A DNA stretch of 64,000 bases from Callorhinus ursinus (GCF_003265705.1 NW_020312828.1:58703021-58767020); one strand, 5' to 3'. Counted from the first letter of the stretch, positions 48,340-61,589 are shown. Translations and numbers: made by a program. Notes: generated from the sequence alone by a model not told the origin.

Positions 48340-49570
48340 AGTACATTTGGAAGAGATAAAATCATGACATTATTTTCAACCTAAAAATACAGAACCCCAA
48401 GTTATTGCAAATTTTGTGTTACTAACATGTTCCACTTTCTATTTTATAAAAACTATCTGGTTGTACTGCAATTGGTTTACATTATAGTATCTTATGGCCT
48501 TGAACCACAATTACTACTTTTAGAACATAATTTAGCAATATTATTATATTAAAATTCAATATCTTTACAGGTACAATCAATTTAGTATGCGTGATTTAAT
48601 AATTTATACAATTGGAATAATTTCATTTGTGTTGTTAGGAGTGCTATTCAGACACTTCGTTATAATATAGTGTGTTCAAAGTACTGATTTATGACTTCTG
48701 AGTGGTTTGTCCAAATTAATGTGAAATTTGCACTGAGTCGTTAAGGTTTTTCTCTGTTACTTGGTAACCAAAAAAAAAATGTTTTAATAATTGCATATCA
48801 TAAATCATTCACTTTCTAATAATAATAATAAAAAAACCCTAAACTCTTTGTGGTTCCAAATACAGCAGTTGTGATCTTCATGAGGTTTGAGTGTCAGTGG
48901 AGAGAGCTGAACACAAAACAAAGCCAAGGCTAGCCAGGAAAGCAAGCGGGAGTTTTCCAGACAGATTTTTAAGAGGTATTTTTTTTGTTCCCAGAGGAAG
49001 AAAAGTGTGTCAGCCGGAAATGGGACGCTTTCAGGGATTAAGAATAAAAAGAAACTAGGCAGAGAACTCCTACAAGAGTGAAAAAGGATAGAGAGTAAAT
49101 GATTATTAGTAACATAACATAAAGCTCTTTGCTGTTCTATTTTGCTTGGCTCCTCACGCTTCCTATCCAGGAATGTCTCCAGCTGGACTCTATTTACCAA
49201 AATAAAACAGTTGTTCAGCGAAATTATGCCAATACCCTGGGGGGAGGAGGTGGGATCATTATAACTGTATCGTCTGTGCAAGGTACTGTGAGGACTACAA
49301 CTTATGATTTAATCTTTAGAGTAGTCTTCATAGCCTCATGGGAGATAGAATTTTGACAGCTCAAACCCTCTTTCTCAAAATAATCCGAACAATCCATGAA
49401 CCAAAGTTTTCCCTATTATTCCCCTTGAGGTGCAATTATCACAAAGTCCAGTTTTAGTCCTTGATTAAAAAGTGAAATTGAAGGGGAAAAAAAGTGAAAT
49501 TGGGTTGTATATCTAACAATCAGGAAATAGAAGTGAAGGAGAAGTTCCTGGGTAGTGTGGATCCCACTCA
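48340..49570. other. Unique sequence, no convincing gene
   Basis: A 158-codon minus-strand open frame (48805-49281) begins at TTG and shows no recognisable domain. An AAT run lies at about 48819-48830. No named repeat. Confidence 0.4.
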
Positions 49571-49571
49571 G

Positions 49572-50018
49572 GATGTAATGATTAGTCTTATGTGTCAATT
49601 TGAAAAGGCAATAGTATTGGTTATTTAATTAAACACTAATCTAAGTGTGGCTGTGAAAGAATTTTGTGGATGTGGTTAATTAACATCTGCAATCAGTTAA
49701 TTTTAAGTTAAGATTACCCTCAATAACACAGGTTGGCCTCAAACAATCAGCTGAAGGCCTTAAAAGCAAAAAGCTGATTTTTTTTTTTTTCCAGAGAAGA
49801 AATTCTGCCACAATGCAGTATCAAATACTGGCAGCATTTCCGATCTCCTGATATGCCCTATAAATTTCAGACTTGCCGACCGCCATAATCATGTGAACCA
49901 ATTTTTTAAATCTCTCTTTTCTTCTCCTCTCTGTATGCATACATGTAAATGTATGAGTATACGTATGTGTGCAACCGCATATTGGTTATGTTTCCCTGGA
50001 AAACCAGGACTCATATAA
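49572..50018 (+). mobile_element. MLT2-like ERVL LTR
   Basis: TCTTATGTGTCAATTTGAAA, GTTGGCCTCAAACAATCAGC, TGAAGGCCTTAAAAGC, ATAATCATGTGAACCAATTT and ATTGGTTATGTTTCCCTGGA in the order of ERVL-type LTRs, ending CAGGACTCATATAAG. Confidence 0.75.
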
Positions 50019-50640
50019 GTAGCTACTTAAAATGTCAAATAATTATATATGGTAACCAGAAAAAAAGCATTGTGAGCTCTCTGAACACACGTTAATGTCA
50101 CTGAGTATTTTGGTCAATATAAGGAATAGAGTTGAGAAGGATCAACAGCTGACGCGTTTTGACAGGACTGGAGAGAATGATGGTATTGAAGAGATGATAA
50201 GGGAGCCGTAGCTAAGACACACAGATAGGTTTTCCATGTATCTTTGACAGTAATGAATGGTACATAATATCAGTTCCAGGTAAGGAATGCTCAGTACATT
50301 CAAAAGAATGAAGAAGTCAGAGAAGCATGGAAACATTTGGAATTACTAAGTGTCATAAAAGCAAGATGACAGAATAAAGAACAGACAGAGTATATCATCA
50401 TTGAACTGTTTTATTTTCATTTTCAAAAAGCTATTAGCTTTTATCTTTACATTGAAACAACAATCTTAGTCTTGAAAGGCACCTAGTGAAGTCATGTTTT
50501 CTATTATTGTGCCTTCAGATAAGTTTTCACCTAAATAGAATCTCTTTATTTTATTCTGTCTATAAAGAGCAAAAGACATTCACATGTTTCTTTGGTTCCT
50601 TCTGTCTGTGTTTAATATTCTCATCTTGTCGAGATTATAT
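50019..50640. other. Unique sequence, nothing recognised
   Basis: AT-rich, no repeat or open frame of note. Confidence 0.4.
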
Positions 50641-50642
50641 TT

Positions 50643-52131
50643 CAGTGGTTTTCATAGTGTAGTCAGTGGATTCCTGTGTGTCTGAGATATATTCAGGGAT
50701 CCATAAGGTCAAACCGTTTTCATCACAATACTAAGACGTTATTGCCTTTTTTCACTGGTTGTACTGATGGTGGAAAATGAATTGGTGAGGAAAAAGCACG
50801 AATTGAAATTATGCTCCTAAACTACAGTAGTCCTTTTATTTTTTACTTCTACACATTCACATGAAAACACGTTTTACTTAGGAATGTCCTGATGAAGCAG
50901 TAAAACATTAATTATACTCAATCTCTATCCCTGCCTATGTGCTTTTTAAAATTTTTTGTAATGAAATGGAAAGTACACATAAAATGTTTCTGTCATGTAC
51001 TAAAATGTAAGAGTTATCTTGAGGAAAAGCACCTGGGCAATTGAGTTGCTAGCTGAACTGGCTGCTTCTTTTGTAATGGTAAATCATTCTTACTTGAAAG
51101 AATGACCAGCAATCAATGGTTATTCAGACTGGGGTATTTGGCAGACTTTTCTCCCAAAAGAACAAAGTAAGCCTGTCATTTTAAGGAAAACAACTGACAG
51201 AATTTATGGCGAAGGATAGAATTTGATCTTTTAAGTGAAAGTTAGAGTTTGCCACTCTGAGACTTGCTAATACTTAAATTATTTTCTGGTAAAATGTGTA
51301 GTGATATCAACAAAAGTAATTTCCCACATTCCATAGTAAAATGTGACAACATTTGGAAGATATGCATAACAATGAACTTTTGCTTTTCAAATGATCAGTG
51401 ATGATGTAACAAAATCAGTCCAGAGTAAATTATGCCGTGAGAGTGCAGGAAAGACCACAGGATTTATTATAATACTCCCTAGATATGATACACGAGACTC
51501 TAACTTGTTGGTATGATATCAAATAAGAAATATTCACACTTAATCTGAAAAGGCTATTGATATATTTCTCACTTTTTCAATGACATTCAAGTACCCTGTC
51601 AATCTTTTTCCAACAATATAAGTCTTTTTCAACTACATATTTCTTCATTAACTTCAACCAACACAACATAGAGTCACATATTGAATGTAGACACACCTAT
51701 GACAAGCCAGATATCCTATAAAACCTAAACACTAAAGAAATTTGAAAAAAATACAAAACAATTCCAGTGTCTTTACTATTTGTTTCTATTTTCCAAAATA
51801 GTTGTATTATAAAAATATTATTTATGTTACCATATCATAGGTTAATTTGAGACATATATGAGAAATATATTTAAAATTATTGTTTTAATATTTAATATGG
51901 TTAATATAAGTAGAGAGTACCAAAAACAAAACAAAAAGAGCTCTTCAAAGCAGTAAAAATTAATTGTATTAAAGCTCTACCACTCTGTATATGTCTTTTC
52001 AAAATGCTATGTGATGAAATAGCACCTATAAAACACTTCTAATAGCACCTATAAAACACTTCTGTTATATGCTAAGCAGCAATTTTGAGGTTCTAATTGG
52101 ATTCTGAGACCAATAAGTTTGAAAATATCCC
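50643..52131 (+). mobile_element. Decayed autonomous hAT DNA transposon (Zaphod-like)
   Basis: Starts CAGTGGTTTTCATAGTGTAG and ends GAGACCAATAAGTTTGAAAA, degraded hAT-type inverted ends about 1.49 kb apart. Inside, GGAATGTCCTGATGAAGCAG, TGAGTTGCTAGCTGAACTGG, CTTGAAAGAATGACCAGC and GGAAAACAACTGACAGAATT match a transposase-coding region of a hAT family known in mammals. The reading frame is full of stops and indels. A perfect 23-bp tandem duplication lies at 52018-52063. The family name is from memory. Confidence 0.7.
52018..52063. repeat. Perfect 23-bp tandem duplication
   Basis: The unit from 52018 (AATAGCACCTATAAAACACT, then TCT) is repeated directly at 52041. It lies inside the hAT relic. 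Confidence 0.95.
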
Positions 52132-52411
52132 ATGACAGATTATTTTTTCAAAGGACATAGATTTGTGCTGGTTTCCATGTTAGTGTCAATATTTATATAT
52201 AGGAATCCCTTGCTCTCCAAATGCTACCTGGTTAAATTTGCATAAATTCCCAAATCCCTTGTTATCTACATTGTTCCTATTTCTTACCTAAAACTCAAAA
52301 TTCAGATATATTTGGATGACAAAGTCATCTTAACTCTCCATACTCAGTCTTCAAATCCTTGCTATCTGAAATAAAGAACAAAACAGATTTGGTGATTAAA
52401 AGTAGCTGTGT

Positions 52412-52610
52412 CACGGGGCGCCTGGGTGGCTCAGTCGTTAAGCATCTGCCTTCGGCTCAGGTCATGATCCCAGGGTCCTGGGGACGAGCCCCACATCGGG
52501 CTCCCTGCTCCATGGAGAGCCTGCTTCTCCCTCTCCCACTCCCCCTGCGTGTGTTCCCTCTCTTGCTGTGTCTCTCTCTGTCAAATAAATAAATAAAATC
52601 TTAAAAAAAA
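52412..52610 (+). mobile_element. Can-SINE, plus strand
   Basis: GGGGCGCCTGGGTGGCTCAG, CCTTCGGCTCAGGTCATGAT and tail AAATAAATAAATAAAATCTT. Imperfect duplication AAAAGTAGCTGTGT (52398) and AAAAGTAATTGTGT (52611). Confidence 0.95.
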
Positions 52611-52624
52611 AAAAGTAATTGTGT

Positions 52625-54340
52625 TTTAAAACATTGCATTGCCTATTATCCTTTCACTAGTTTAAGATCATGGTCATCTATAGTCTTGTCTGCCCAGGCA
52701 TTCAAGTTCTCCAAGAATATTGCTTTGCAATTCAGTTCTATTGGGAGGCCTGTTTGGAATGAGTATCTGTGTTCATCCACAAGGATGACCTCCCTTTGGC
52801 ATTTTTGATGAGGTTGTGGCAGGCACCTGCTATCAGGTGAATTAGTGAGCCCATCCATTGTTATATTTGGACAAAATTTTCTCAATCCGTTTGATGCCCT
52901 TAAGCAAAAAAAGCTATTAACTCTAGAGCTGCCAGTTGCAATTTATCACTAAGGGAATTGGAAGTCAAATCATTCAGAAGAGTGAAGCAGATGCTCGTGG
53001 AGCAAGAAAAGAAGGAATGAGAAATGGGGAAAAATTTGTCTCCTACTTTTTTTTCCTGGTCTTTTTTCTTAAGAGATCGCCTATGTCTTTTTAAGATCTC
53101 CAGTAGAAATCACACTGTCATAACAGATTAACTATAAAATTATCAGTTGTACCCTCTGATCTGATTGTTACTTCAAAGTTCTCTGCTTAGGGATCCTTGC
53201 ATAGAGATTACATATAAATGTGTGAGGTAAAAATCATTTTTGTTAGGACCTCAAGTTTCTCTTTCTTCTGGTTTTCTTGTTTTCTGCTTCCATCCCTGAC
53301 AATTACTTCTCACAGGTTCCTCTTTGTCATGTTCTCATTCTCCAAGGTACTGTCCTTGCCTGTGTTTATTTTTAGCATATATAATTTTCCCCATTGCTTT
53401 CCGCTGCACCTATGATTTTAATTTCTATTGTGCACTGGTAATTCCCAAATGTGCATGTCTTACTCGGACTTATCTTCTGAGACAGAGATTCATTTTAATT
53501 AACTGCTTACTGAACATATCCTATTGTTGCCATATAAAGTCAGAGACTTTGCAAACTCAACATTGAATTTGACAGTTTCTCCCCAAAACCAACTCTTTCC
53601 CTTCTACCCATTGAGTGGCTTCTCCACCTGCCTATTTACTGAAGAGGAAAACAATTGAAACCCTCCTTGATATTAACAATTTCTTTCTGTAAAACTTCAC
53701 CTACCCCATACTTTTATTTCCTAACAACTGTTAAATCTGTCTCATAAATATATTCTGGATAACCTTCTCTCCAACTCCACAAATTTTCATTATTTCTCAC
53801 CTGGACAATCAAAGGGAGACTAGGTGATCCCCCTGAGTTTAGTTTCCTAATTCCCTACTCCAGTTTTTTATATTGCTGCCAAACTGATTCTCCAACCAAA
53901 TCCGATCTTGTCACTTCCTTGATTATATTTCTCCAGTGGCCTAGCATCACCACTACAGACAGATATTTCAATCTAATGTTGTAGTGTCTTAAATAGCTTT
54001 TTATAATTATTCAAGTATTATTATTCAAGTATAATAGCGTTCTTCATTATTCAAGTATAATCTATTATTCAAGTATAATTCAAAATCTTTAAAAAAAAAT
54101 GAAAATAACACAGGGGCCAAAACCATGGTATGAGGTAGCCCACAGTGTAGCTTACGTGCACACCACCACATCTCACCCTTCCCAGAGGCAAGGTCAGGTT
54201 ATGGCCAAACAGTCCAAGTTTGAAACAGCAACCTAAACCAACACCAAGCCACGTTGTTCTAACCAAAGGAAGCCCAAGTATCTTCTGCAATAGAATTTCT
54301 GTGTAAGTCAGCTCCAGACCCCGGGACAGTATAGAGTATA
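52625..54340. other. Unique sequence, no confirmed gene
   Basis: A minus-strand open stretch at 52646-52885 (includes LENLNAWADKTIDDHDLKL) looks protein-like but starts at TTG and was not recognised. A short direct repeat based on TTATTCAAGTATAA occurs three to four times at about 54005-54080. Confidence 0.4.
54005..54080. repeat. Short tandem repeat, TTATTCAAGTATAA units
   Basis: Several imperfect copies of ATTATTCAAGTATAAT lie head to tail with small spacers. Confidence 0.75.
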
Positions 54341-54725
54341 TAGTGTATTCAAGTGTTGTGTTAGTTTCAGGTGTATGATATAATGATTCAACAATTCCAT
54401 AAATTTCTCAGTGTTCCTCAAGATTAATGTGCTCTTATTTCCCTTTCTCTACTTCATCCATTCCCCCTCACGGACCTCCCCTCTGGCAACCACAACTTTG
54501 TTCTTTGTATTTATTTGAGTCTGGGTTTTTTGTTGTTTGTCTCTCTTTTTTTTTCTTTTGTTCATTTGTTTTGTTTCTTAAATTCCACATATGAGTGAAA
54601 TCATATAGTTTTTGTCTCTCTTGGCTGACTTAGTTCACTTAGTATTAAACCCTGTAGGTCCATCCCTGTTATTGCAAATGACAGGATTTCATTATTTTTC
54701 AATGCTGAGTAATATTCCATTGCAG
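54340..54725 (-). mobile_element. L1 3' end, minus strand
   Basis: TTTCAGGTGTATGATATAAT, TCTGGCAACCACAACTTTGT, AATTCCACATATGAGTGAAA and GCTGAGTAATATTCCATTGC give the reversed L1 3' terminus. Confidence 0.88.
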
Positions 54726-54729
54726 AAAT

Positions 54730-56120
54730 ACCAAATTCTGTGGTCTTGATGTGGCAGTCTTCCATCTCCATCAGAGCAAATTTCCAAAGCTAATTTATCA
54801 CATGCAGTCCACTGAACTGATCATGAAGAAAATAAAACAAACAAACAAAAGAACAGCCAGGTGCAGAAAAAGAAAAAACAAACCATATACAGAAGAGATC
54901 ATATACCTACTGTACACGCTATAGTATGTATATGCTTACACTGGGAGCTGCATAATACCGTAACTGCTAGAAAATACTGCCTAAATAGGTAACACTGGCC
55001 CAGAGTTGGAAGAGTTGTCTTCTTCTTCTGGAATCTGAATTTTGCTAACTGTGACACAGAGCAGCAAACATTGGTGTGATCTGCTTTTGCTGTCAGCCAG
55101 ACCTTATAACTAATATAGCTTATAGATACTGCTGGCTACATATTGCTCCTTCAGGAGCCTCCAGTTTAGGAAAACAAAAAGCAAAAAACAAAACAAAACA
55201 AAAAAACCCAACACCCTGGCATTCTTAAGATTTGCAAAGAAATCTTAACATATCTCCACACAAAAGATACCCCCACCACTGAGCTACATTGAAAACTCTG
55301 CAAGAGAAGGGAGTGTCCATTACCCTATTCCCGACACATACCACAGCACCTGTCATCATTCAGAATATTAATATATCTTGTAAATAAATAAATGAATACA
55401 TTAATTGAAACAATACATTCCTGAAGGGTTTGAAATATTTCCAAACCACTTTCTATGGCAACTACACTCTTGATCCTTTGTCACAAATACAAGATACATT
55501 GAAACAAAGTATCTCTAACACCAAATTATCCTTTAGTTTGTTTGTTTGTTTGTTTTGTTTTCTGGGAGGCTTTGAGATGATATTAAGTTTCTAGTATTGT
55601 GAAAGCAAATTTATCAGATGCAGAACAAGACATTTCAAGAAACTATAGTAATCTAACTATATACAGACATAAAACTTAAGAGAACACAGAGAAAGAACTA
55701 CAGAAGAAATGAAGCTTAAAAACAGTGGTCCTTAGAGAGTTCTTTTATTGTTTATTTATTTGGTTGCTGGTTGTTTGGTTTTAAATCACAGACTTTTAAA
55801 ATCAGACTTTCACCCAGGAAAACTCTGAGTCTTTAGGCCAGTGGTGGAACTCCAGAGTAGGTATTTTTAAAAATGATAGATCTTAAGTGCAATGAATTTG
55901 GGGCAGTATTACTTTCTAAGAACATTTTTAACTAAAACAAAAAAAAATACATTTATGAATTTATTTCACTTACAGATAGTTGCATCTCTAAAATTTATCA
56001 ATTTTCCTATAATACAATATCACCTCTAACATGCCACTAGGGAATAAATGGTTATTGCTTTAATCATGGAAGTCCTTATTAGGCTTTGTGATGGTAATGT
56101 CAAATACTATTTTTGCCAGG
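54730..56120. other. Unique sequence with CAAAA and GTTT simple repeats
   Basis: A CAAAA-type tract lies at about 55172-55207 and a GTTT tract at about 55537-55560. No gene recognised. Confidence 0.4.
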
Positions 56121-56143
56121 TTTTTCCACCAGTTTGCTCTTCT

Positions 56144-56344
56144 TTTTTTTTTTTTTTAAGATTTTATTTATTTATTTGACAGAGAGAGACACAGCAAGAG
56201 AGGGAACACAAGCAGGGGGAGTGGGAGAGGGAGAAGCAGCTTCTTGCTGAGCAGGGAGCCCGATGTGGGACTTGATCCCAGGACCCTGGGATCATGACCT
56301 GAGCCAAAGGCAGACGCTTAACGACTGAGCCACCCAGGCGCCCA
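56144..56344 (-). mobile_element. Young Can-SINE, minus strand
   Basis: Near-consensus reverse copy ending CACCCAGGCGCCC. Perfect 18-bp duplication CCACCAGTTTGCTCTTCT (56126-56143 and 56345-56362). Confidence 0.97.
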
Positions 56345-56362
56345 CCACCAGTTTGCTCTTCT

Positions 56363-58780
56363 GTTGTTGACATATTTCTTCTGCGTTCCAAAGGGCTATG
56401 ATTTCTTCATTGCAACTTGCATGGCCACTCTGGATCCTGCTAAGAAACTTCTGTGTGATTTTTTTTTCCATTTGAATGATCTGGTCTTAGCATCCCATAC
56501 TATATAATTTTATAACCAACTTAGATCTTACTGAATCTGCGTCCTTACTTTACTTTTTAGAGCAAAAAAAAAAAATACTGGCAAAAGATTTTTTAGACAT
56601 GACTAAAATATTCCAAAGTATCTCAAAAATGAAAACATATTTTCTTTATTGATATCTGTCCCTTATTTTTCCTGGTGGAGCATCTAGGCATTTTCTTCAG
56701 GATAAACCGTTAAATGTTATATCTAGAAAACAAAATTTTAAATATTTTTGGAGAACTGTTCATGTAAATTATAGTTAGGTATTTTAAAAAGGAGTTGAAA
56801 CCTTCTTACTTCAATGGCTCTGTCTACTTACCTTCAAATTGATTGATTTCCCTGAATAAGATAAAATATTTCAGAATACGACAAATTTGCTTGGGATTCA
56901 CTTTCACATTTTGATCTGAATTTAATTAGTGCAACTGGCCATGATGAATCTGATAACTTGTGTGCTATTTCTTTTCCCTCTGCAAGGTGAACTCTTCCTC
57001 AGCACTTAGCACAATGCAGTATCTAAGTAGGAAAACTGTCAGGAGCTTCATGACTTAGTATTATTTCAACCTTGTGATTGGAGGTATTCTCATCATATGT
57101 CATGTACAAAGTTCTTTCTTTTTTGTTTGTTTCCTTCAGTTGTGAGAATATTAGATCTTTTTCAGGCATTTACTGCCCCCGTTGCTTAATAAGAAAAATG
57201 CAGAGAGATAATGCTACATATGATTCCTCAATATATTAGTAAGTCTTCAGCCCATCTCCAATGCAAAAACTCTAGACATGTTGAGCTAATTCATTTACTC
57301 CCATATCTGCTTGAAAATACCTTTTTATTCATCTGACATAGGCCTATGTTCAACACAGGCCTTCTCTTCATGCCCACACCTCATTCTTGCTGATCAAAAG
57401 AGGTAAGCAAAGATCCATTCAAACAAATAGTTTCTTCCTCGGGTCTGGGAGAACAGACTAACATTTCATTTACTATGCCTTTTTGTAAGCATTGCATATG
57501 TATTTAAATATTTTCTCCATGAGTAAATCTAATTTCTTTGCCCCCTAAAATACTATCTACTAACTCAACCTTATAGTCCTGGATTCATCCCTATATCCTC
57601 AGTTCTCCAGAAAGTGATCAAGTAGAAGAGGCATTAAAATAAAATCTTAAACCTTAAATTAATGTATGTTATATGAATTTTATACTTGCTATTCCATCGG
57701 TTGTAGGAAAAGGCAATTAGTTGAATCCTAACCTCTAACCTAGGAATGAAGGGACCAAAGTGATTGCCGTATCTGTCATGTTGCCTCCATTTTGGGGTGA
57801 ATCCTATTTCCTAAGATAAACCTTAATAAAATAAATACACTAAAGTGAAAATAATTTCAACATGTGAATCACCATGACTGCAAAACATAACAATAATCTG
57901 GACCCTGTACAGAGACATTTGAGCTGTCCAGATGAAATTGGTATGTGTTCAATAATGTGTATATTTGAGTCCTGGAACCAAGACTGAATATAATAGAGGT
58001 AGTTTGGTTCCTTAAATATTTCCTTCTAATACTTCTACCGTTTGCCATTTTCATCAGTTTGTGAAATTGCCCTAGGTGAAAAACATTCTTCCTGTACAAT
58101 CAGTTTTTCCTCTGAGTTAAGGAACTCATTCTTTATATAAATCATTCCTGGCTCCTAATTACATGATCCAAACATGTGAAGCACTTCTATTCTCCCAGTA
58201 ATGACAGATATTTTATCCAGTATTACCTGCATTTAAATGCCATTATAGTATAATTTTCTTTAATGGTCTGTAACAGTGACTCCAAACAAGGGCTCTATTC
58301 ATTTTAAAAAGAAATCACAATCCATATAATAATAAAAACTTCACATATTCATGTAATTTATTATCACTCTACATAGTAACATCTTGTACACAGAGTAATT
58401 TATTTTGGACCAAAAACTTAGCATTCAAGACCCTGAACTGCTTATGCTATGTTTGTGGAATTTTGCTCCAAGCAAATAGTCCTTGCATGTAAATGGCTCT
58501 GAGGCATGACTTCCTATGTGGTGTGACTAGTTAAGCTAGGATCTACATCTTCAAGCATTTTGCTTATTCCCCATAAACACCATTTGGGATTTTCTTTTAA
58601 TTTTCCTTTTTTTTCTGCTAATACAGGTACCCCTATTTGCAAAACAACATTTAAAAAATGGCCTAAAGTTGTGTTGTCCAGTGCACAGCAGTGGTGTTGG
58701 AGCAGTGGTGTTGGAAAGGAAATAAAGGGAAGACAGACAGGAAAACCTTCCCAGTCACTCATGGTCATTCCTCCCCAAAT
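56363..58780. other. Unique sequence, no gene seen
   Basis: AT-rich with no named repeat. Open frames are short and unrecognised. Confidence 0.4.
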
Positions 58781-58797
58781 ACAACTCCTCAATGTAA

Positions 58798-58857
58798 GTT
58801 TCTCTCTTTCTTCTTTCTTTTCTTTCTTTCTGTCTTTCTTTCTTTCTTTTTTTTTTT

Positions 58858-58901
<44 letters not shown>

Positions 58902-59153
58902 TNNNNNNNNNNCTTTCTTTCTTTCTTTCTTTCTTTCTCTTTCTTTCTTTCTTTCTTTCCTTCCTCTTTCTTTTTTTCAAGAGAGTGCACATGAGTGGGG
59001 GGAGGGGCAGAGGGGGAGGGAGAGAGAGAATCTTAAGCAAGCTCCATACCCAGCACAGAGGCCAACTGGGGGCTTGACCTCAGGACCCTGAGATCATGAT
59101 CTGAGCCAAAATCAAGAGTTGGATGCTTAAGTGACTAAGCCACCCAGGCTCCC
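58798..59153 (-). mobile_element. Older Can-SINE, minus strand, with CTTT-expanded tail and gap
   Basis: The head side is at about 58976-59153 (CCTGAGATCATGATCTGAGC, CCACCCAGGCTCCCC). The tail side has grown into a CTTT microsatellite (about 58805-58975). Duplication CTCAATGTAA (58788-58797 and 59154-59163) shows the microsatellite belongs to the insertion. Confidence 0.9.
58805..58975. repeat. CTTT microsatellite with an assembly gap
   Basis: Long CTTT array broken by 10 Ns at 58903-58912. The true repeat length is unknown. Confidence 0.95.
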
Positions 59154-59163
59154 CTCAATGTAA

Positions 59164-60400
59164 ATGTCTAAGTCTCCTTGACTATGTTTATTATTTTACT
59201 TCTATCTCCACACCTGACTCAAGAAAATATCCCTAGTCAAACATAACAAGGAAAATAAAAGAGGTACAGGTTGACTAATCCTTTGGATTCTCAAGATTAA
59301 GAATTAAAAAAGAAAGATGTTAAACAGTGAACTATGGCTAAAGATTTGTCCTGGACTACATTCTGTATTCAGAGACTTTATTAAGTAATAACAATTTTCC
59401 TCCACTTAAAATAAGTTTTTCTATGTTGCTAGAAATTTTGCCATAATTTAAAGTACTCTTTTATCATCCTAAACTAACAATTTACAGAAGAACTTTTAAA
59501 GAAATGACTTTGCAACTGAAGAGTTGACTGCATTTCTTTCATGTTGGCAATCCAAAACATTTTAATCTCTATCTAACATTAAGGTAGAAAGGTACAATTT
59601 TCCTAAGATTATTATCATGAAAAAAGCTATTCCATTGTTCAGTTTGTTACCCTCCTCACTCCTTTCCTATCCCTCTATATCCATACTAATCAATAAGACA
59701 TTATTCACCACTACCTGATTGGAGAAAATTTCCCAGTTCTGGCAAACGTAAGTTCATGAAATCCCTAGAGATAAGTAGAAAAGACAAAACCTCTCACAAA
59801 GAATGAATTGTCAGTTGCTCTTATAAATTCAAAGTTGAAGAAAGAAACACTTGTAATCATCTAACAATTGTGTATCAGGGAAGAAACTGTTTCCTAAGAA
59901 TCACATACCACTCAACCCTCTTGAGATACTTTTCTTCATCTTGAAATACTTTAAAGGAGATCAAAATACAATGTGACCTTTACCAGAATGCCCACATTTT
60001 TAAAATGCTCTATCTATTCCTGATTCCTTTTCCTGCAGATCAGTCTTTTTTAGCAGCTGCTAGATTGCAGCAGTCCCTTTGTTTGACATCATTTTTCCAC
60101 ATGGTAATTTATTATCTCAGACTTTATACTTACATTTGACTAAAACCTAAATCAGATGCTAAACAATTCCTGGGGGATATTATGCATGTCACCTATAAAC
60201 CATTCTTTAAAGTACAGTGATTGTGCAGTATCACCAAAGATTAGGCACATTGCCAAACTACTATCATTAAAAGAAAAAAAATCTAGAGTTGTTGCATTAA
60301 ATACAGTGATTATAAGCAAGATGTATATATAAAATACTAGACAATTTATAGTAATAATCAAGAACCACTTGGGATTAAAACAGTTCTTTCCCAAAAGAAA
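59164..60400. other. Unique sequence, nothing recognised
   Basis: No repeat, RNA gene or convincing open frame seen. Confidence 0.4.
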
Positions 60401-60415
60401 GTCTCAGAGAACTTT

Positions 60416-60572
60416 TTTTTAAGATTGTGTTTTTATTTTTAGAGACAGGGAGAGTGAGTGGGGGGAGGGGCAGAGGGAGAGGAAGAGAGAGAATCTCCAG
60501 CAGATTCCATGCTGAGCACAGAGCCTGATGTGGGGCTTGCTCTCAGGACCCAACTGAACCACCCAGGTGCCC
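60416..60572 (-). mobile_element. Old Can-SINE with internal deletion, minus strand
   Basis: GAGTGGGGGGAGGGGCAGAG and GCTGAGCACAGAGCCTGATG, then a jump from TCTCAGGACC straight to CAACTGAACCACCCAGG. The usual ATCATGACCTGAGC block is missing. Near-duplication CTCAGAGAACTTTT (60403) and CTCAGGGAAACTTTT (60573). Confidence 0.88.
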
Positions 60573-60589
60573 CTCAGGGAAACTTTTAA

Positions 60590-61585
60590 GAATCAACCGT
60601 TAGGTCCCTGTTTTACAGAGAAGTAGATTGTATTACTCTTACTTACACAGTAGGTTTTGGAATCTCAATAGTATGGAAATGCACGAGAGCTGTTTTTTAC
60701 TTATACCATACTTAGGTTGTGGCCCAGATCCACCTAAACCATCACTTTTTCACTTTTTTATCTGAGCATAGAATACCCACACCACATCCTGCATAATCTC
60801 TAGAATGACATAGCAATGCAGTTACTTGCCAAATTACTGCTTTCCAAGGACAATGAATCAGATGCTCTCCTTGCATTTGTAAAATGTGGAATGCTGTTTG
60901 AACTATGTATCAGTGGAAATGCTGTCTAGAAAAATGTATCTGAGAATGTAAAGGAGATAATCAAAATAGTTCATGAGCAAAGCTTACTTTGCTACTTCCA
61001 TCTGTATTAAATCTCTTTTGTAAAATAACAGAGATTTGGAACGTATGTATGTCCATTTTATATCTTATCAAGAGAAATAGTCAAACTTTCTGTTTAAGAG
61101 TTAGAACAGCCAGATTATTTTGTATTTAGTCTTCATTTGCATATTTACTTTTGATTCCTGCCTCCCCCTTACCCTAGTGTTAGGCTTTTTCCCTTGTCTC
61201 AGTGTGACTTGGTATTAGAGAGAAAAATTTGGGGGAGTGAAATGAACTTGAAAGTCTTTCTTCACATATTTTCAACCCAGGCTAAATTTCTTTTTGGGGG
61301 GGGGGGGGTTAAGGGAAAACTCATTTTTTTTCTCTCAAAAGACTAGAAAAAGCAAAAGCAAAATTTATCCCTATGTCAAACTGCATTTGAGTCTCATAAT
61401 ATCAGCAGTAATATAAAAATGAAATCTGTTCATTGTTCTAGTTTTTCTTATTTGCATCATATTTACTGTCTCCTGCAACAACTGTTGGAACTTCTCAGTA
61501 AATGTGCAAGTTGTAAAGGTTTTACTATTTCCCATGCCTCTGCAATGTAAAAGTTAGATTTTAAATATTCAATGCTTGAAATGCC
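60590..61585. other. Unique sequence, nothing recognised
   Basis: Includes a run of 13 G at 61296-61308. No gene or repeat family named. Confidence 0.4.
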
Positions 61586-61589
61586 AAAA

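Noticed and set aside
48805..49281. 158-codon minus-strand open frame
   Set aside because: It starts at TTG, has no recognisable domain and ends in a low-complexity Leu run. Probably chance.
58514..59077. Lys/Arg/Glu or Phe/Leu/Ser-rich open frames
   Set aside because: They are translations of the CTTT microsatellite, run through an N gap, and have no biological meaning.
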